The notes: generated by a model not told the origin, from the letters alone. A stretch of DNA of 64,000 nucleotides from Pseudomonas sp. 8O (GCF_902506495.1 NZ_LR733265.1:2098-66097), one strand, 5' to 3'; positions 1 through 12,858 are shown, numbered from the stretch's first letter. Translations and numbers: made by a program.

Positions 1-1350
1 AACCCCAAGACCGCCCACTGGCAAGCCCTCAGCCAGGCCCACCACCTGGCGCCGTTCAGTGATTACAAGCAACTGGCCGAGAAGGGCCCGCGCATCATCA
101 CTGAAGCAAAGGGTGTGCACCTGTGGGACAGCGAGGGCAACAAGATCCTCGATGGCATGGCCGGTCTGTGGTGCGTGGCCGTCGGCTATGGCCGCGAGGA
201 ACTGGTCGAAGCCGCCAGCGCGCAGATGCGTCAATTGCCGTTCTACAACACCTTCTTCCAGACTGCCCACCCGCCGGTGCTGGAGCTGGCCCATGCCATC
301 TCCCAGCTGGCGCCGGCCGGCATGAACCACGTGTTCTTCACCGGTTCGGGCTCGGAGGGTAACGACACCATGCTGCGCCTGGTGCGCCACTACTGGGCGT
401 GCAAGGGCCTGCCGAACAAGAAGATCATCATCGGCCGCGACAACGGCTACCACGGCTCCACCGTGGCCGGTGCCAGCCTCGGCGGTATGAAATTCATGCA
501 CGAGCAGGGCGACTTGCCGATCCCGGGCATCGCGCATATCCCGCAGCCATACTGGTTCGGCGAGGGTGGCGAGCAATCGCCGGAAGCATTTGGCATCTGG
601 GCCGCTGACCAGTTGGAGAAGAAGATTCTCGAACTGGGTGTGGACAATGTGGCGGCCTTTATCGCCGAGCCGATCCAGGGCGCTGGCGGCGTGATCATCC
701 CGCCGGAGACCTACTGGCCGCGCATCAAGGAAATCCTCGGCAAGTACGACATCCTGTTTGTCGCCGATGAAGTGATCTGCGGTTTCGGCCGTACTGGCGA
801 GTGGTTCGGCAGCCAGTACTACGACCTCAAGCCTGACCTGATGACCATCGCCAAGGGCCTCACCAGCGGCTACGTGCCGATGGGCGGGCTGATCGTCAAC
901 GACAAGGTGTTCGAGGTGATCGAAGCGCATGGCGACTTCAACCACGGTTTCACTTATTCCGGCCACCCGGTGGCGGCAGCGGTGGGGTTGGAGAACCTGC
1001 GCATTCTCAAGGACGAAGGCATCGTCGAACGGGTGAAGGCAGAAACGGCACCGTATTTGCAGCGTCGTCTACGTGAGCTGGCGGATCACCCACTGGTGGG
1101 CGAAGTGCGCGGTGTCGGGATGCTGGGTGCCATCGAGTTGGTACAGGACAAGGCGACGCGCAAACGTTATCCGGGTGACAAGGCGGTAGGCATGATCTGC
1201 CGCGGCCACTGCTTTAATAATGGTCTGATCATGCGCGCCGTGGGCGACACCATGATCATCGCGCCGCCACTGGTGATCAGCCTGGCGGAAGTGGATGAAC
1301 TGGTGGAGAAAGCACGCAAGTGCCTGGATCTGACCCTGCGTGACCTGTAG
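1..1350 (+). CDS. spuC: Polyamine aminotransferase SpuC (5' truncated)
   Basis: Class III PLP-dependent aminotransferase; in Pseudomonas SpuC moves an amino group from putrescine (and related amines) to pyruvate at the start of polyamine catabolism. The frame is open from base 1 (NPKTAHWQALSQAHHLAPF...), so the true start is upstream of the window; a GTG at 115 is internal. Visible motifs are the GSGSEGNDTMLRLVRHY substrate/cofactor segment, the DEVICGFGRTG strand with the PLP-ring aspartate, and TIAKGLTSGYVPMGG with the Schiff-base lysine. It precedes polyamine transport genes on the same strand, as in the P. aeruginosa spuABCDEFGH locus. Family clear; exact amine preference is inferred. Confidence 0.92.
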   Translation, partial: NPKTAHWQALSQAHHLAPFSDYKQLAEKGPRIITEAKGVHLWDSEGNKILDGMAGLWCVAVGYGREELVEAASAQMRQLPFYNTFFQTAHPPVLELAHAISQLAPAGMNHVFFTGSGSEGNDTMLRLVRHYWACKGLPNKKIIIGRDNGYHGSTVAGASLGGMKFMHEQGDLPIPGIAHIPQPYWFGEGGEQSPEAFGIWAADQLEKKILELGVDNVAAFIAEPIQGAGGVIIPPETYWPRIKEILGKYDILFVADEVICGFGRTGEWFGSQYYDLKPDLMTIAKGLTSGYVPMGGLIVNDKVFEVIEAHGDFNHGFTYSGHPVAAAVGLENLRILKDEGIVERVKAETAPYLQRRLRELADHPLVGEVRGVGMLGAIELVQDKATRKRYPGDKAVGMICRGHCFNNGLIMRAVGDTMIIAPPLVISLAEVDELVEKARKCLDLTLRDL

Positions 1351-1394
1351 GTCTGAAAGCCCGCAGTCACGGAAAGTTGTCAGCGGTGCCATGA

Positions 1395-4907
<3,513 letters not shown>

Positions 4908-4961
4908 TCGTTCCTGCCCGGCCACAGGGGGCGGGCACAATCTTCCGGGAGTTTTCCAATA

Positions 4962-6116
4962 ATGGCTGTTGCCTCCAGCGCCTACAAAAAAGCCCTCGAG
5001 GGGGATCAGACACCGAAAGAGGTGCTGGTCAAGATCGATCGGGTGACCAAGAAGTTCGACGAGACCATAGCCGTCGATGACGTCTCGCTGACCATCAACA
5101 AGGGCGAGATCTTTGCCTTGCTGGGCGGCTCCGGCTCGGGTAAATCGACCCTGCTGCGCATGCTCGCCGGCTTCGAGCGGCCGACCGAAGGGCGCATCAT
5201 CCTCGATGGCGTCGACATCACCGACATGCCGCCGTACCAGCGGCCGATCAACATGATGTTCCAGTCCTATGCGCTGTTCCCGCACATGACCGTGGCGCAG
5301 AACATCGCCTTCGGTCTGCAGCAGGACAAACTGCCCAAGGCCGAGATCGACGAGCGCGTGGCCGAGATGCTCAAGCTGGTGCACATGACCCAGTACGCCA
5401 AGCGCAAGCCGCATCAGCTCTCCGGTGGTCAGCGTCAGCGCGTGGCCCTGGCCCGCTCCCTGGCCAAACGCCCCAAGCTGCTGCTGCTCGACGAACCGAT
5501 GGGCGCGCTGGACAAGAAGCTGCGTTCGCAGATGCAACTGGAGCTGGTGGAGATCATCGAGCGGGTCGGCGTGACCTGCGTGATGGTGACCCACGACCAG
5601 GAAGAGGCCATGACCATGGCCCAGCGCATCGCCATCATGCACTTGGGCTGGATCGCCCAGACCGGCAGCCCGATCGACATCTACGAGACGCCCACCAGCC
5701 GTCTGGTGTGCGAATTCATCGGCAACGTCAACCTGTTCGATGGCCAGATCACCACTGACGAAGTCGACCACGCGATCATCGATTGCCCGCACCTGGACAA
5801 GCCGATCTACATCGGCCATGGCGTCAGTACGCGCGCCGAAAACAAGGCTGTCAGCTACGCCCTGCGTCCGGAAAAACTGCTGATGGCCACCACGCTGCCG
5901 GATGACCACGAGCATCCCGAGTACAACTGGAGCCGTGGCCACGTGCACGACATCGCCTACCTCGGCGGTCACTCGGTGTACCACGTCAAGCTCACCTCCG
6001 GACAGATCGTGCAGTGCTTCATCGCCAACGCCGAGCGCCGCGGCAAGCGCCCGACCTGGGACGATCCGGTAGTGGTGTACTGGGAAGACGACAGCGGCGT
6101 GGTACTGCAATCATGA
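4962..6116 (+). CDS. spuF: Polyamine ABC transporter ATPase SpuF (PotA/PotG type)
   Basis: Cytoplasmic ATPase subunit that powers putrescine/spermidine import, 384 residues. Walker A GGSGSGKST, signature LSGGQRQRVALARSLA, Walker B LLLLDEPMGALD and H-loop VTHDQEEAM are intact, followed by a C-terminal TOBE-type domain (from about residue 275; LRPEKLLM) typical of PotA/PotG ATPases. ATG 4962 lies 54 bases after binding protein 3. Its stop TGA overlaps the start of spuG (ATGA, 6113-6116), indicating translational coupling of the transporter core. Confidence 0.96.
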   Translation: MAVASSAYKKALEGDQTPKEVLVKIDRVTKKFDETIAVDDVSLTINKGEIFALLGGSGSGKSTLLRMLAGFERPTEGRIILDGVDITDMPPYQRPINMMFQSYALFPHMTVAQNIAFGLQQDKLPKAEIDERVAEMLKLVHMTQYAKRKPHQLSGGQRQRVALARSLAKRPKLLLLDEPMGALDKKLRSQMQLELVEIIERVGVTCVMVTHDQEEAMTMAQRIAIMHLGWIAQTGSPIDIYETPTSRLVCEFIGNVNLFDGQITTDEVDHAIIDCPHLDKPIYIGHGVSTRAENKAVSYALRPEKLLMATTLPDDHEHPEYNWSRGHVHDIAYLGGHSVYHVKLTSGQIVQCFIANAERRGKRPTWDDPVVVYWEDDSGVVLQS

Positions 6117-7021
6117 AACCGAGCAAACTGGCGCGCTATCTGCCCACTGGGCGGCATGCCGTTATCGGCATACCTTTCCTCTGGCTGTTCATGTTCTTCC
6201 TGCTGCCCTTCATCATCGTGCTGAAGATCAGCTTCGCCGAAGCCGACGTGGCGATTCCGCCCTACACGGAAATCTACCAGTGGGCGGACAACAAGCTGAC
6301 GCTGCTGTTGAACCTCGGTAACTACATCTTCCTCACCGAGGATGCCCTGTACCTGTCGGCTTACCTGGGTTCGCTGCAGATCGCCTTCTTCAGCACCTTG
6401 CTGTGCCTGCTGATTGGCTACCCGATGGCCTATGCCATCGCGCGTGCGCCGAAAGAACACCAGACCGTACTGCTGCTGCTGATCATGATGCCGACCTGGA
6501 CTGCGATCCTGATCCGCGTCTATGCCTGGATGGGCATTCTCGGCAACAACGGCCTGCTCAACAGCCTGCTGATGGGCATTGGCCTGATCGATACGCCGCT
6601 GCAGATTCTCAACACCAACACTGCGGTCTATATCGGCGTCGTGTATTCGTATCTGCCGTTCATGATCCTGCCGCTCTACGCCAACCTGGTGAAGCACGAC
6701 CTCAGCCTGTTGGAGGCTGCTTCGGACCTGGGTTCGAGCAATTTCAACAACTTCTGGAAAATCACCGTGCCGCTGTCGAAGAACGGCATCATCGCCGGTT
6801 CCATGCTGGTGTTCATTCCGGTGGTCGGCGAGTTCGTCATCCCCGAGCTGCTTGGTGGCCCGGAGACCCTGATGATCGGCAAGGTGCTGTGGCAGGAGTT
6901 CTTCAACAACCGCGACTGGCCGGTGGCTTCCGCTCTGGCCGTGGTGATGCTGGCGATCCTGATCGTGCCCATCATTCTGTTCAACCGTAACCAAGCAAAA
7001 GAACTGGAGGGCCGTCCATGA
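6113..7021 (+). CDS. spuG: Polyamine ABC transporter permease SpuG (PotB/PotH type)
   Basis: Inner-membrane permease, 302 residues, about six membrane segments starting with FLWLFMFFLLPFIIVL. The cytoplasmic EAA-type loop (LLEAASDLGSSNFNNFWKITVPLS) docks the ATPase. Start ATG 6113 overlaps the spuF stop, and TGA 7019-7021 overlaps the spuH ATG at 7018. An upstream start at 6014 lies inside spuF and is rejected. Confidence 0.95.
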   Translation: MKPSKLARYLPTGRHAVIGIPFLWLFMFFLLPFIIVLKISFAEADVAIPPYTEIYQWADNKLTLLLNLGNYIFLTEDALYLSAYLGSLQIAFFSTLLCLLIGYPMAYAIARAPKEHQTVLLLLIMMPTWTAILIRVYAWMGILGNNGLLNSLLMGIGLIDTPLQILNTNTAVYIGVVYSYLPFMILPLYANLVKHDLSLLEAASDLGSSNFNNFWKITVPLSKNGIIAGSMLVFIPVVGEFVIPELLGGPETLMIGKVLWQEFFNNRDWPVASALAVVMLAILIVPIILFNRNQAKELEGRP

Positions 7022-7905
7022 AGCGTTTCAGTTTCTCCAGCATCATGCTCTGGGTCGGCCTGGTATTCATCTACCTGCCCATGGTCATCCTGGTTATCTA
7101 CTCGTTCAACGCCTCGCGGCTGGTAACGGTATGGGGCGGTTGGTCGGTGAAGTGGTACGTCGGCCTGCTGGACAATACGCAGTTGATGAACTCGGTGATG
7201 CGCTCGCTGGAAATCGCCTGCTACACCGCCATCGCGGCGGTGGCGCTGGGCACCCTGGCGGCCTTCGTGCTGACCCGCATCACCCACTTCAAGGGTCGCA
7301 CCCTGTTCGGTGGCCTGGTCACCGCGCCGCTGGTGATGCCGGAAGTGATCACCGGTCTGTCGTTGCTGCTGCTGTTCGTGCTGATGGCGCAACTGATCGG
7401 CTGGCCGATGCAGCGTGGCATGACCACCATCTGGATCGCCCACACCACCTTCTGCTCGGCCTATGTAGCGGTCGTAGTGTCGTCGCGTCTGCGTGAGCTG
7501 GACATGTCCATCGAAGAAGCGGCCATGGACCTGGGGGCGCGGCCGTGGAAAGTGTTCTTCCTGATCACCGTACCGATGATCGCGCCGTCGCTGGCAGCGG
7601 GTGCGATGATGTCCTTCGCCCTGTCGCTGGATGACCTGGTACTGGCCAGCTTCGTTTCCGGTCCTGGAGCGACCACCCTGCCGATGGAGATCTTCTCCGC
7701 CGTGCGCCTGGGGGTTAAACCTGAGATCAACGCGGTGGCCAGCCTGATCCTGCTGGCGGTGTCGTTCGCCACTTTCCTGGCCTGGTTCTTCGCCCATCGT
7801 GCCGAAGAAAAGCGCAAGAAGGCCATGCAACAAGCCATGGACGAGACCGCCAATCCGTCCTGGCAGCAGGTCGTCGACAGTCGTCGCAACCCCAGCAGCA
7901 ACTGA
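7018..7905 (+). CDS. spuH: Polyamine ABC transporter permease SpuH (PotC/PotI type)
   Basis: Second inner-membrane permease of the polyamine importer, 295 residues. About six helices begin with IMLWVGLVFIYLPMVILVI; the EAA loop is IEEAAMDLGARPWKVFFLITVP. It is coupled to spuG by ATGA and is the last gene of the operon, with a strong intrinsic terminator 17 bases downstream. The C-terminus is a charged cytoplasmic tail (HRAEEKRKKAMQQAMDE). Confidence 0.95.
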   Translation: MKRFSFSSIMLWVGLVFIYLPMVILVIYSFNASRLVTVWGGWSVKWYVGLLDNTQLMNSVMRSLEIACYTAIAAVALGTLAAFVLTRITHFKGRTLFGGLVTAPLVMPEVITGLSLLLLFVLMAQLIGWPMQRGMTTIWIAHTTFCSAYVAVVVSSRLRELDMSIEEAAMDLGARPWKVFFLITVPMIAPSLAAGAMMSFALSLDDLVLASFVSGPGATTLPMEIFSAVRLGVKPEINAVASLILLAVSFATFLAWFFAHRAEEKRKKAMQQAMDETANPSWQQVVDSRRNPSSN

Positions 7906-7921
7906 GCTGCACGCTGAAATG

Positions 7922-7949
7922 AAAAACGGGCCCTGCGGGGCCCGTTTTT
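7922..7949 (+). terminator. Intrinsic terminator after spuH
   Basis: The stem ACGGGCCC / GGGCCCGT around a TGCG loop is flanked by an A-run upstream and TTTTT downstream. The symmetry lets it act in both directions, closing spuH on + and possibly transcripts entering from the CYTH/CHAD gene on -. Confidence 0.9.
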
Positions 7950-7956
7950 CATGGTG

Positions 7957-8011
7957 TGTGGGAGGGGCTGTAGCCGCGACGTCCAAGCTCGCCGCTGAAG
8001 CGCCTCCCACA
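7957..8011. repeat. REP-like inverted pair, family A (degenerate)
   Basis: Left arm TGTGGGAGGGGCTGTAGCCG, right arm CGCCGCTGAAGCGCCTCCCACA. It is a diverged member of the family seen cleanly at 14175-14231 and 48803-48861. Confidence 0.7.
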
Positions 8012-8047
8012 GTGTGTAGGCGATTATTTCACCAACACCTTCCAGCG

Positions 8048-8068
8048 GTAGGGTGCGCTGTGCGCACC
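8048..8068. repeat. Single REP-like unit, family B
   Basis: GTAGGGTGCGCTGTGCGCACC without its inverted partner. It sits between two copies of the last codons of the CYTH/CHAD gene (see finding on 8022-8100). Confidence 0.65.
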
Positions 8069-8078
8069 GAGTCTTGCG

Positions 8079-9443
8079 CTATTTGACCAACGCCTTCCAG
8101 GCCTTGAGGCTGCTCACGATCTGCGTCTGAGTCGCACGCAACTGGCGCTGCTCTTCGTCAAGATCTTGCTGAGCCAGGCCGTACAGCTTGTTCAGCTCGC
8201 CATACAGACGGTCGACCTCGGGGACTTCCAGTACGCCTCGCGCCAGGCGCAGCCAGACCAGCAGGCGCTCCAGGCGCGGCATCTGCTCGGCCAGATCTTC
8301 CGGCTGCTGCTGGTAGCGGCGCAGTTGCAGGGCATTACCTTCTTCGTTCAGCAGGGTCGGTAACCAGTTGCCCAGGGCTGCATTGCCCTGGCGATTACCG
8401 CGATTGTTGCGCTCCGCCGTCCAGCTGCGTAGCAGTAGCCAGTGCGACAGTTTCAGCGACACCAGGCCCCAGCGGCAACCATCCAGTTCGGCAGCGAACA
8501 GCGCCGGCGCATTGCGCCGCATGCTGTCGTCGCCTTGGCCGGCTGCCAGGCGCGGACGCCAGTCATCGAGCAGGGCATCGAGCGCTTCGCGCAATTCACG
8601 TGAGCTGCTGCGGGGCGCTGCCTGACCGAGGCTGGCGAGCAGGGCGCGCAGGTCGATCAGTTGCTCCAGCCATTGTTGCAACAGACTCCAATGGCCGTTC
8701 CAGCGATATTGCTCGGCCAGGCGCTGGCTGGCGCCGAGCAGGTGCCAGGCGAGTGCAGCGAAGGCGTCGTCCAGGCTCATTTCGGCGTTAAGCTCGGGAG
8801 CCGGTAGGCTCAGGTTGTAGCTGCCGGCATCGAACAGACGATAGCCGCGCTCGGCCTTGCTGATGTCGCAGGGCATCAGCGGCAGTTCGGCGGCCAGCTC
8901 GCAGGCCAGTTCCAGCAGCGCGGCGGGTTCGCCCTGGCGCAACTCCAGCTCCAGCTCGCAAATCTCTTCTTCGCCCTCTCCGGCGATGACCTTGCCCAGG
9001 TCCAGCGCGGCTTCGATGACTACCTTGGCCTTGCCACGGCCCCAGGCGATCTCGGCTTTTTCGCGGACGAAGTCGGTGGTGAACAGCGGTTGCAGGGTTT
9101 TCTTGTCCAGCTCGGCCAGGCTGGCCGGCCAGCAACTGTCATCGAGCTTTTTCAGGTCGAGCTTGGCCTTGCTCAGGTACCAGTCCCACTCGTTGCGCTC
9201 GGACAGGCCGGCGACGCTCTGGCCACGGCTCTTCAGGGTCTGGATGAACTGCTCGCCATCGCGGCGCAGACGCAGGGCTACCTTGGCCCCGGCCAGTTCA
9301 CGGTCCGGCGTGTCGTAGTACTGGTTGAACAGCTCGCAGCGCTGCCAGCCGCTCTTGTTGCGTTTTTTCAGCAACGGGTGTTCACGCAGGGCGGCCAGGG
9401 TGGCGCGGCTGGCGCGCAGTTTGATTTCGGTTTCTTTGACCAT
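8079..9443 (-). CDS. CYTH and CHAD domain protein (probable inorganic triphosphatase)
   Basis: 454 residues. The N-terminal CYTH domain (about 1-210) opens with MVKETEIKLR, the ExExK phosphate/metal-binding motif, so a triphosphatase activity like E. coli YgiF is likely. The C-terminal CHAD domain (about 225-440) is helical and rich in conserved His/Arg positions; CHAD domains bind polyphosphate. The divergent neighbours at 9556 (DUF47) and 10273 (PitA) belong to phosphate transport, which fits a polyphosphate/triphosphate role. Same neighbourhood as PA5209-PA5207 in P. aeruginosa (from memory). Its last codons are duplicated just beyond the stop. Confidence 0.88.
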   Translation of the reverse strand: MVKETEIKLRASRATLAALREHPLLKKRNKSGWQRCELFNQYYDTPDRELAGAKVALRLRRDGEQFIQTLKSRGQSVAGLSERNEWDWYLSKAKLDLKKLDDSCWPASLAELDKKTLQPLFTTDFVREKAEIAWGRGKAKVVIEAALDLGKVIAGEGEEEICELELELRQGEPAALLELACELAAELPLMPCDISKAERGYRLFDAGSYNLSLPAPELNAEMSLDDAFAALAWHLLGASQRLAEQYRWNGHWSLLQQWLEQLIDLRALLASLGQAAPRSSSRELREALDALLDDWRPRLAAGQGDDSMRRNAPALFAAELDGCRWGLVSLKLSHWLLLRSWTAERNNRGNRQGNAALGNWLPTLLNEEGNALQLRRYQQQPEDLAEQMPRLERLLVWLRLARGVLEVPEVDRLYGELNKLYGLAQQDLDEEQRQLRATQTQIVSSLKAWKALVK

Positions 9444-9496
9444 GGTGGAGAGCTAGATAGCCTTTTATGAAAATGTGACAGAGCGATGACGCGCGC

Positions 9497-9525
9497 TGGC
9501 GAATGACGAAGCCGGTCCCTATACT
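9497..9525 (+). promoter_or_regulatory. Possible sigma-70 promoter of the DUF47-pitA operon
   Basis: A TATACT hexamer (9520-9525) sits 31 bases before the DUF47 start. The matching -35 (TGGCGA at 9497) is weak. No convincing Pho box was seen. Confidence 0.3.
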
Positions 9526-9555
9526 TGCGACCTTCTCAAAACGGGGGCTTACCCT

Positions 9556-10233
9556 ATGCCTATCAATCCCTTTGTCAGCCTGTTCGGCCGTTCACCCATC
9601 GGCCCCATGCAACAGCATATCGCCAAGGCTCACGAGTGCGCGGCGAACCTGGTGCCTTTCTTCGAAGCCATAATGGTCGAGGACTGGGCCAAGGTGGAAC
9701 AGGTACAACAGGAGATGTCCCGGCTGGAGCACGAGGCCGACAAGCTGAAGAAAAGCGTGCGCCTGCACCTGCCCAAGAGCCTGTTCCTGCCAGTGCCGCG
9801 TTCGGACCTGCTCGAGCTGCTCAGTGTACAGGACAAAGTCGCCAACCGTGCCAAGGACATCGCCGGCCTGATGCTCGGCCGGCAGATGGCTATTCCACAG
9901 CCGTTGCAGCCGCTGATGCGCACCTATGTGCAGCGCAGCGTGGATGCCAGCGCTCAGGCGCTGAAGGCAATGAACGAATTGGACGAGCTGCTCGAGACCG
10001 GTTTCGCCGGCCGTGAAGCTGTACTTGTGGAAACCCTGATCGAGGAACTCGGTTCGATCGAAAACGATACCGATCGTCTGCAGATCGAGGTACGCCGCAA
10101 CCTGTTCAAGCTGGAGAAGGACCTTCCCCCGGTCGATGTGATGTTCCTCTATCAGATCATCGACTGGGTCGGCGATGTCGCCGACCGTGCCCAACGAGTG
10201 GGCAACCGACTGGAACAACTGCTGGCGCGCTAA
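9556..10233 (+). CDS. DUF47 / TIGR00153-type Pit accessory protein
   Basis: 225 residues, mostly helical, PhoU-like fold (DUF47). It starts MPINPFVSLFGRSPIGPMQQH and contains PhoU-like acidic helices (LEHEADKLKKSVRLHLPKS, ELGSIENDTDRLQIEVRR). Genes of this family sit directly upstream of Pit phosphate transporters and are thought to modulate them. pitA starts 39 bases later on the same strand, so the two are very likely one operon. Confidence 0.92.
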   Translation: MPINPFVSLFGRSPIGPMQQHIAKAHECAANLVPFFEAIMVEDWAKVEQVQQEMSRLEHEADKLKKSVRLHLPKSLFLPVPRSDLLELLSVQDKVANRAKDIAGLMLGRQMAIPQPLQPLMRTYVQRSVDASAQALKAMNELDELLETGFAGREAVLVETLIEELGSIENDTDRLQIEVRRNLFKLEKDLPPVDVMFLYQIIDWVGDVADRAQRVGNRLEQLLAR

Positions 10234-10272
10234 GCGCCAGTGTCCTTTCTGGGATCTACGGAAAACTAATTT

Positions 10273-11544
10273 ATGTCTCTTATTGCGGACTACGGGCTCG
10301 TTCTGCTCGTTCTTGCCTGCCTTTTCGGTTTTTTCATGGCCTGGGGTGTTGGAGCCAACGATGTAGCCAATGCTATGGGTACATCCGTTGGCTCGCGTGC
10401 ACTTACTATCAAGCAGGCGATCATCATCGCCATGGTCTTCGAGTTTGCCGGTGCCTACCTGGCTGGCGGCGAGGTGACCGAAACCATCAAGAACGGCATC
10501 GTCGATGCCAACATGATCAGCCCCAACCTGATGGTGCTGGGGATGATGTCGGCTTTGCTGGCGGCAGGTACCTGGCTGCTGGTGGCTTCGACGCGCGGCT
10601 GGCCGGTTTCGACCACGCACACCATCGTCGGTGCCGTGATCGGTTTCGCTGCGGTCGGCGTGTCGATGGATGCGGTGCACTGGGGCGGCGTTGGTCCCAT
10701 CGTTGCCAGTTGGGTGGTCACGCCAATGCTGGCCGGTATCATCTCCTTCTGTCTGTTCGTCAGTGTGCAGAAGTTGATCATCGACACTGACAACCCCTTC
10801 CTTAATGCCAAGCGCTACGTGCCGCTTTACATGTTCATCACAGGCTTCATGATCTCGCTGATGACCATGACCAAGGGCCTCAAGCACGTCGGTCTGAACC
10901 TCTCCAGCACCGAAGGCTTCATGCTCTCGCTCGGTATCGGTGTGCTGGTCATGCTGATCGGTATCGCCCTGCTCAGCCGCATTCACGTCGATGCCGAAGC
11001 GGACAAGGCCTTCCATTTCTCCAGCGTGGAGAAAGTGTTCGCCATTCTGATGATCTTCACCGCTTGTGCCATGGCGTTCGCCCACGGTTCCAACGATGTG
11101 GCCAATGCCGTTGGTCCGCTGGCCGCCATCGTCGGTGTCATCCAGAGCGGCGGTGAGCTGGCTGCAGGTGAGAAGTCCATCGTTCCGGGCTGGATCCTGC
11201 TGCTGGGTGCACTGGGTATCGTGGTCGGCCTGGCCACTTATGGTTACAAGGTCATCGCCACCATCGGCAAGGAAATCACCGAGCTGACGCCAAGCCGTGG
11301 TTTTGCCGCTGAACTGGCCGCAGCCACCACCGTGGTCAGCGCCTCGGGCCTGGGTCTGCCGGTTTCCACCACCCACACCCTGGTCGGCGCGATTCTCGGT
11401 GTCGGTCTGGCTCGTGGTATCGGTGCGCTGAACCTGGGCATGATCGGCAAGATCTTCCTGTCCTGGATCATCACCCTGCCGGCCGGTGCGATTCTGTCGA
11501 TCGTCTTCTTCTTCATTCTGCGCGCGCTGTTCGGCGGGGTCTGA
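10273..11544 (+). CDS. pitA: Low-affinity inorganic phosphate transporter PitA
   Basis: 423-residue membrane protein of the PiT family (metal-phosphate:H+ symport). The two family signature repeats are present: GANDVANAMGTSVGS near residue 25 and GSNDVANAVGPLAAI near residue 275. Each is followed later by a PVSTTHT motif (WPVSTTHTIVGA, LPVSTTHTLVGA), and there are about ten hydrophobic helices. Operon with the DUF47 protein. Confidence 0.96.
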   Translation: MSLIADYGLVLLVLACLFGFFMAWGVGANDVANAMGTSVGSRALTIKQAIIIAMVFEFAGAYLAGGEVTETIKNGIVDANMISPNLMVLGMMSALLAAGTWLLVASTRGWPVSTTHTIVGAVIGFAAVGVSMDAVHWGGVGPIVASWVVTPMLAGIISFCLFVSVQKLIIDTDNPFLNAKRYVPLYMFITGFMISLMTMTKGLKHVGLNLSSTEGFMLSLGIGVLVMLIGIALLSRIHVDAEADKAFHFSSVEKVFAILMIFTACAMAFAHGSNDVANAVGPLAAIVGVIQSGGELAAGEKSIVPGWILLLGALGIVVGLATYGYKVIATIGKEITELTPSRGFAAELAAATTVVSASGLGLPVSTTHTLVGAILGVGLARGIGALNLGMIGKIFLSWIITLPAGAILSIVFFFILRALFGGV

Positions 11545-11612
11545 TCCCGTCCTGACGGTTTCCCCTGCGGTTGGATGCTCCTATGATGGAGCTCCGACCC
11601 AGGAGAGTGCTG

Positions 11613-12779
11613 ATGCCCTTGCCGTCCTTTCAAGAGCAGTTCGCCGCGCTGATCGCCGCGCCTTCAGTGAGCTGTACCCAGCCGAACTGGGATCAGAGCA
11701 ACGCGCCTGTGATCGAGCTGCTCGCCGCCTGGCTCGGTGATCTGGGTTTTACCTGCGAAACCCAGCAGATCGCTCCCGGCAAATTCAACCTGCTCGCCAG
11801 CTATGGCTCTGGCCCTGGCGGTCTGGTGCTGGCCGGGCACAGCGACACCGTGCCGTTCGATGCCGCCCTGTGGCAGACCGACCCGCTCAAGCTGACCGAA
11901 GTCGGTGACCGCTGGGTGGGCCTTGGCAGTTGCGACATGAAAGGCTTCTTCGCGCTGGCCATCGAGGCCGTGCGACCGCTGCTCGATCAGCCGTTCAGGC
12001 AGCCGCTGCTGATTCTTGCCACCTGTGACGAAGAAAGCTCCATGGCCGGCGCCCGCGCCCTGGCCGATGCCGGCCGGCCGCTGGGCCGTGCGGCGGTGAT
12101 CGGCGAGCCGACCGGCCTCAAGCCCATCCGCCTGCACAAGGGCGTGATGATGGAGCGCATCGATATCCTCGGCCAGAGTGGCCATTCCTCCGACCCGGCG
12201 CTCGGCCGCAGCGCATTGGAGGCCATGCAGGACGTGATGGGCGAGCTGCGCGGCCTGCGCGCGCAGTGGCAGCGCGAATTCAACAACCCGCAATTCGGTG
12301 TGCCACAGCCGACCTTGAACCTGGGTTGCATCCACGGCGGCGACAACCCCAACCGTATCTGTGGCCAGTGCGCGCTGGAGTTCGACCTGCGCCCGTTGCC
12401 GGGCATGGACCCGGAGCAACTGCGTGAGGCGATTCGCGGCAAGTTGCAGCCGTTGGCGCTCAAGCACCAGGTGCGCATCGACTACGGCCCGCTGTTCCCG
12501 GCCGTGCCGCCCTTCGAGCAGGCTGCCGATGCCGAGCTGGTGCGCCTGGCCGAGCGTCTGACCGGGCACCGCGCGCAAGCGGTGGCATTTGGCACCGAGG
12601 CGCCTTATCTTCAGCAACTTGGCTGCGAGACACTGGTGCTTGGCCCCGGCGACATCGACTGCGCACACCAGCCTGGGGAACACCTGGAGCTGGCTCGCAT
12701 CGAACCTACCGTGGTGCTGCTGCGCCAACTGATCCAACACTATTGCCTGACGCGGAGTGAAGACGTGCAGCGACGATGA
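11613..12779 (+). CDS. argE: Acetylornithine deacetylase ArgE
   Basis: 388-residue M20 metallopeptidase that removes acetate from N-acetylornithine in arginine synthesis. Metal-binding and catalytic segments are GHSDTVPFD (His, Asp), GSCDMKGFFA (Asp) and ATCDEESSMAGA (Glu/Glu), with a late His in DCAHQPGEHLE. I choose ATG 11613 because AGGAG (11601-11605) precedes it and the protein then begins MPLPSFQEQFAALIA; an upstream TTG at 11571 has no such support. Next to argA, as in PA5206/PA5204. Confidence 0.95.
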   Translation: MPLPSFQEQFAALIAAPSVSCTQPNWDQSNAPVIELLAAWLGDLGFTCETQQIAPGKFNLLASYGSGPGGLVLAGHSDTVPFDAALWQTDPLKLTEVGDRWVGLGSCDMKGFFALAIEAVRPLLDQPFRQPLLILATCDEESSMAGARALADAGRPLGRAAVIGEPTGLKPIRLHKGVMMERIDILGQSGHSSDPALGRSALEAMQDVMGELRGLRAQWQREFNNPQFGVPQPTLNLGCIHGGDNPNRICGQCALEFDLRPLPGMDPEQLREAIRGKLQPLALKHQVRIDYGPLFPAVPPFEQAADAELVRLAERLTGHRAQAVAFGTEAPYLQQLGCETLVLGPGDIDCAHQPGEHLELARIEPTVVLLRQLIQHYCLTRSEDVQRR

Positions 12780-12782
12780 GAG

Positions 12783-12834
12783 GTAGGGCGGGTGCAACCC
12801 GCCAAATGGCCATGGCGGGTTGCACCCGCCCTAC
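12783..12834. repeat. REP-like inverted pair, family C
   Basis: GTAGGGCGGGTGCAACCCGCC and its near-exact inverted copy face each other across about ten bases, between argE and argA. Confidence 0.8.
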
Positions 12835-12858
12835 GTTTCGACGCTAACGGACCTTTAC

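Noticed and set aside
11571..11612. Earlier TTG start for argE
   Set aside because: No RBS in front of it, whereas AGGAG sits 8 bases before ATG 11613, which also gives the family-typical N-terminus.
12783..12834. REP between argE and argA considered as an arginine attenuator
   Set aside because: It is a plain family C REP pair also found after pckA and cysQ, with no leader peptide or alternative fold.
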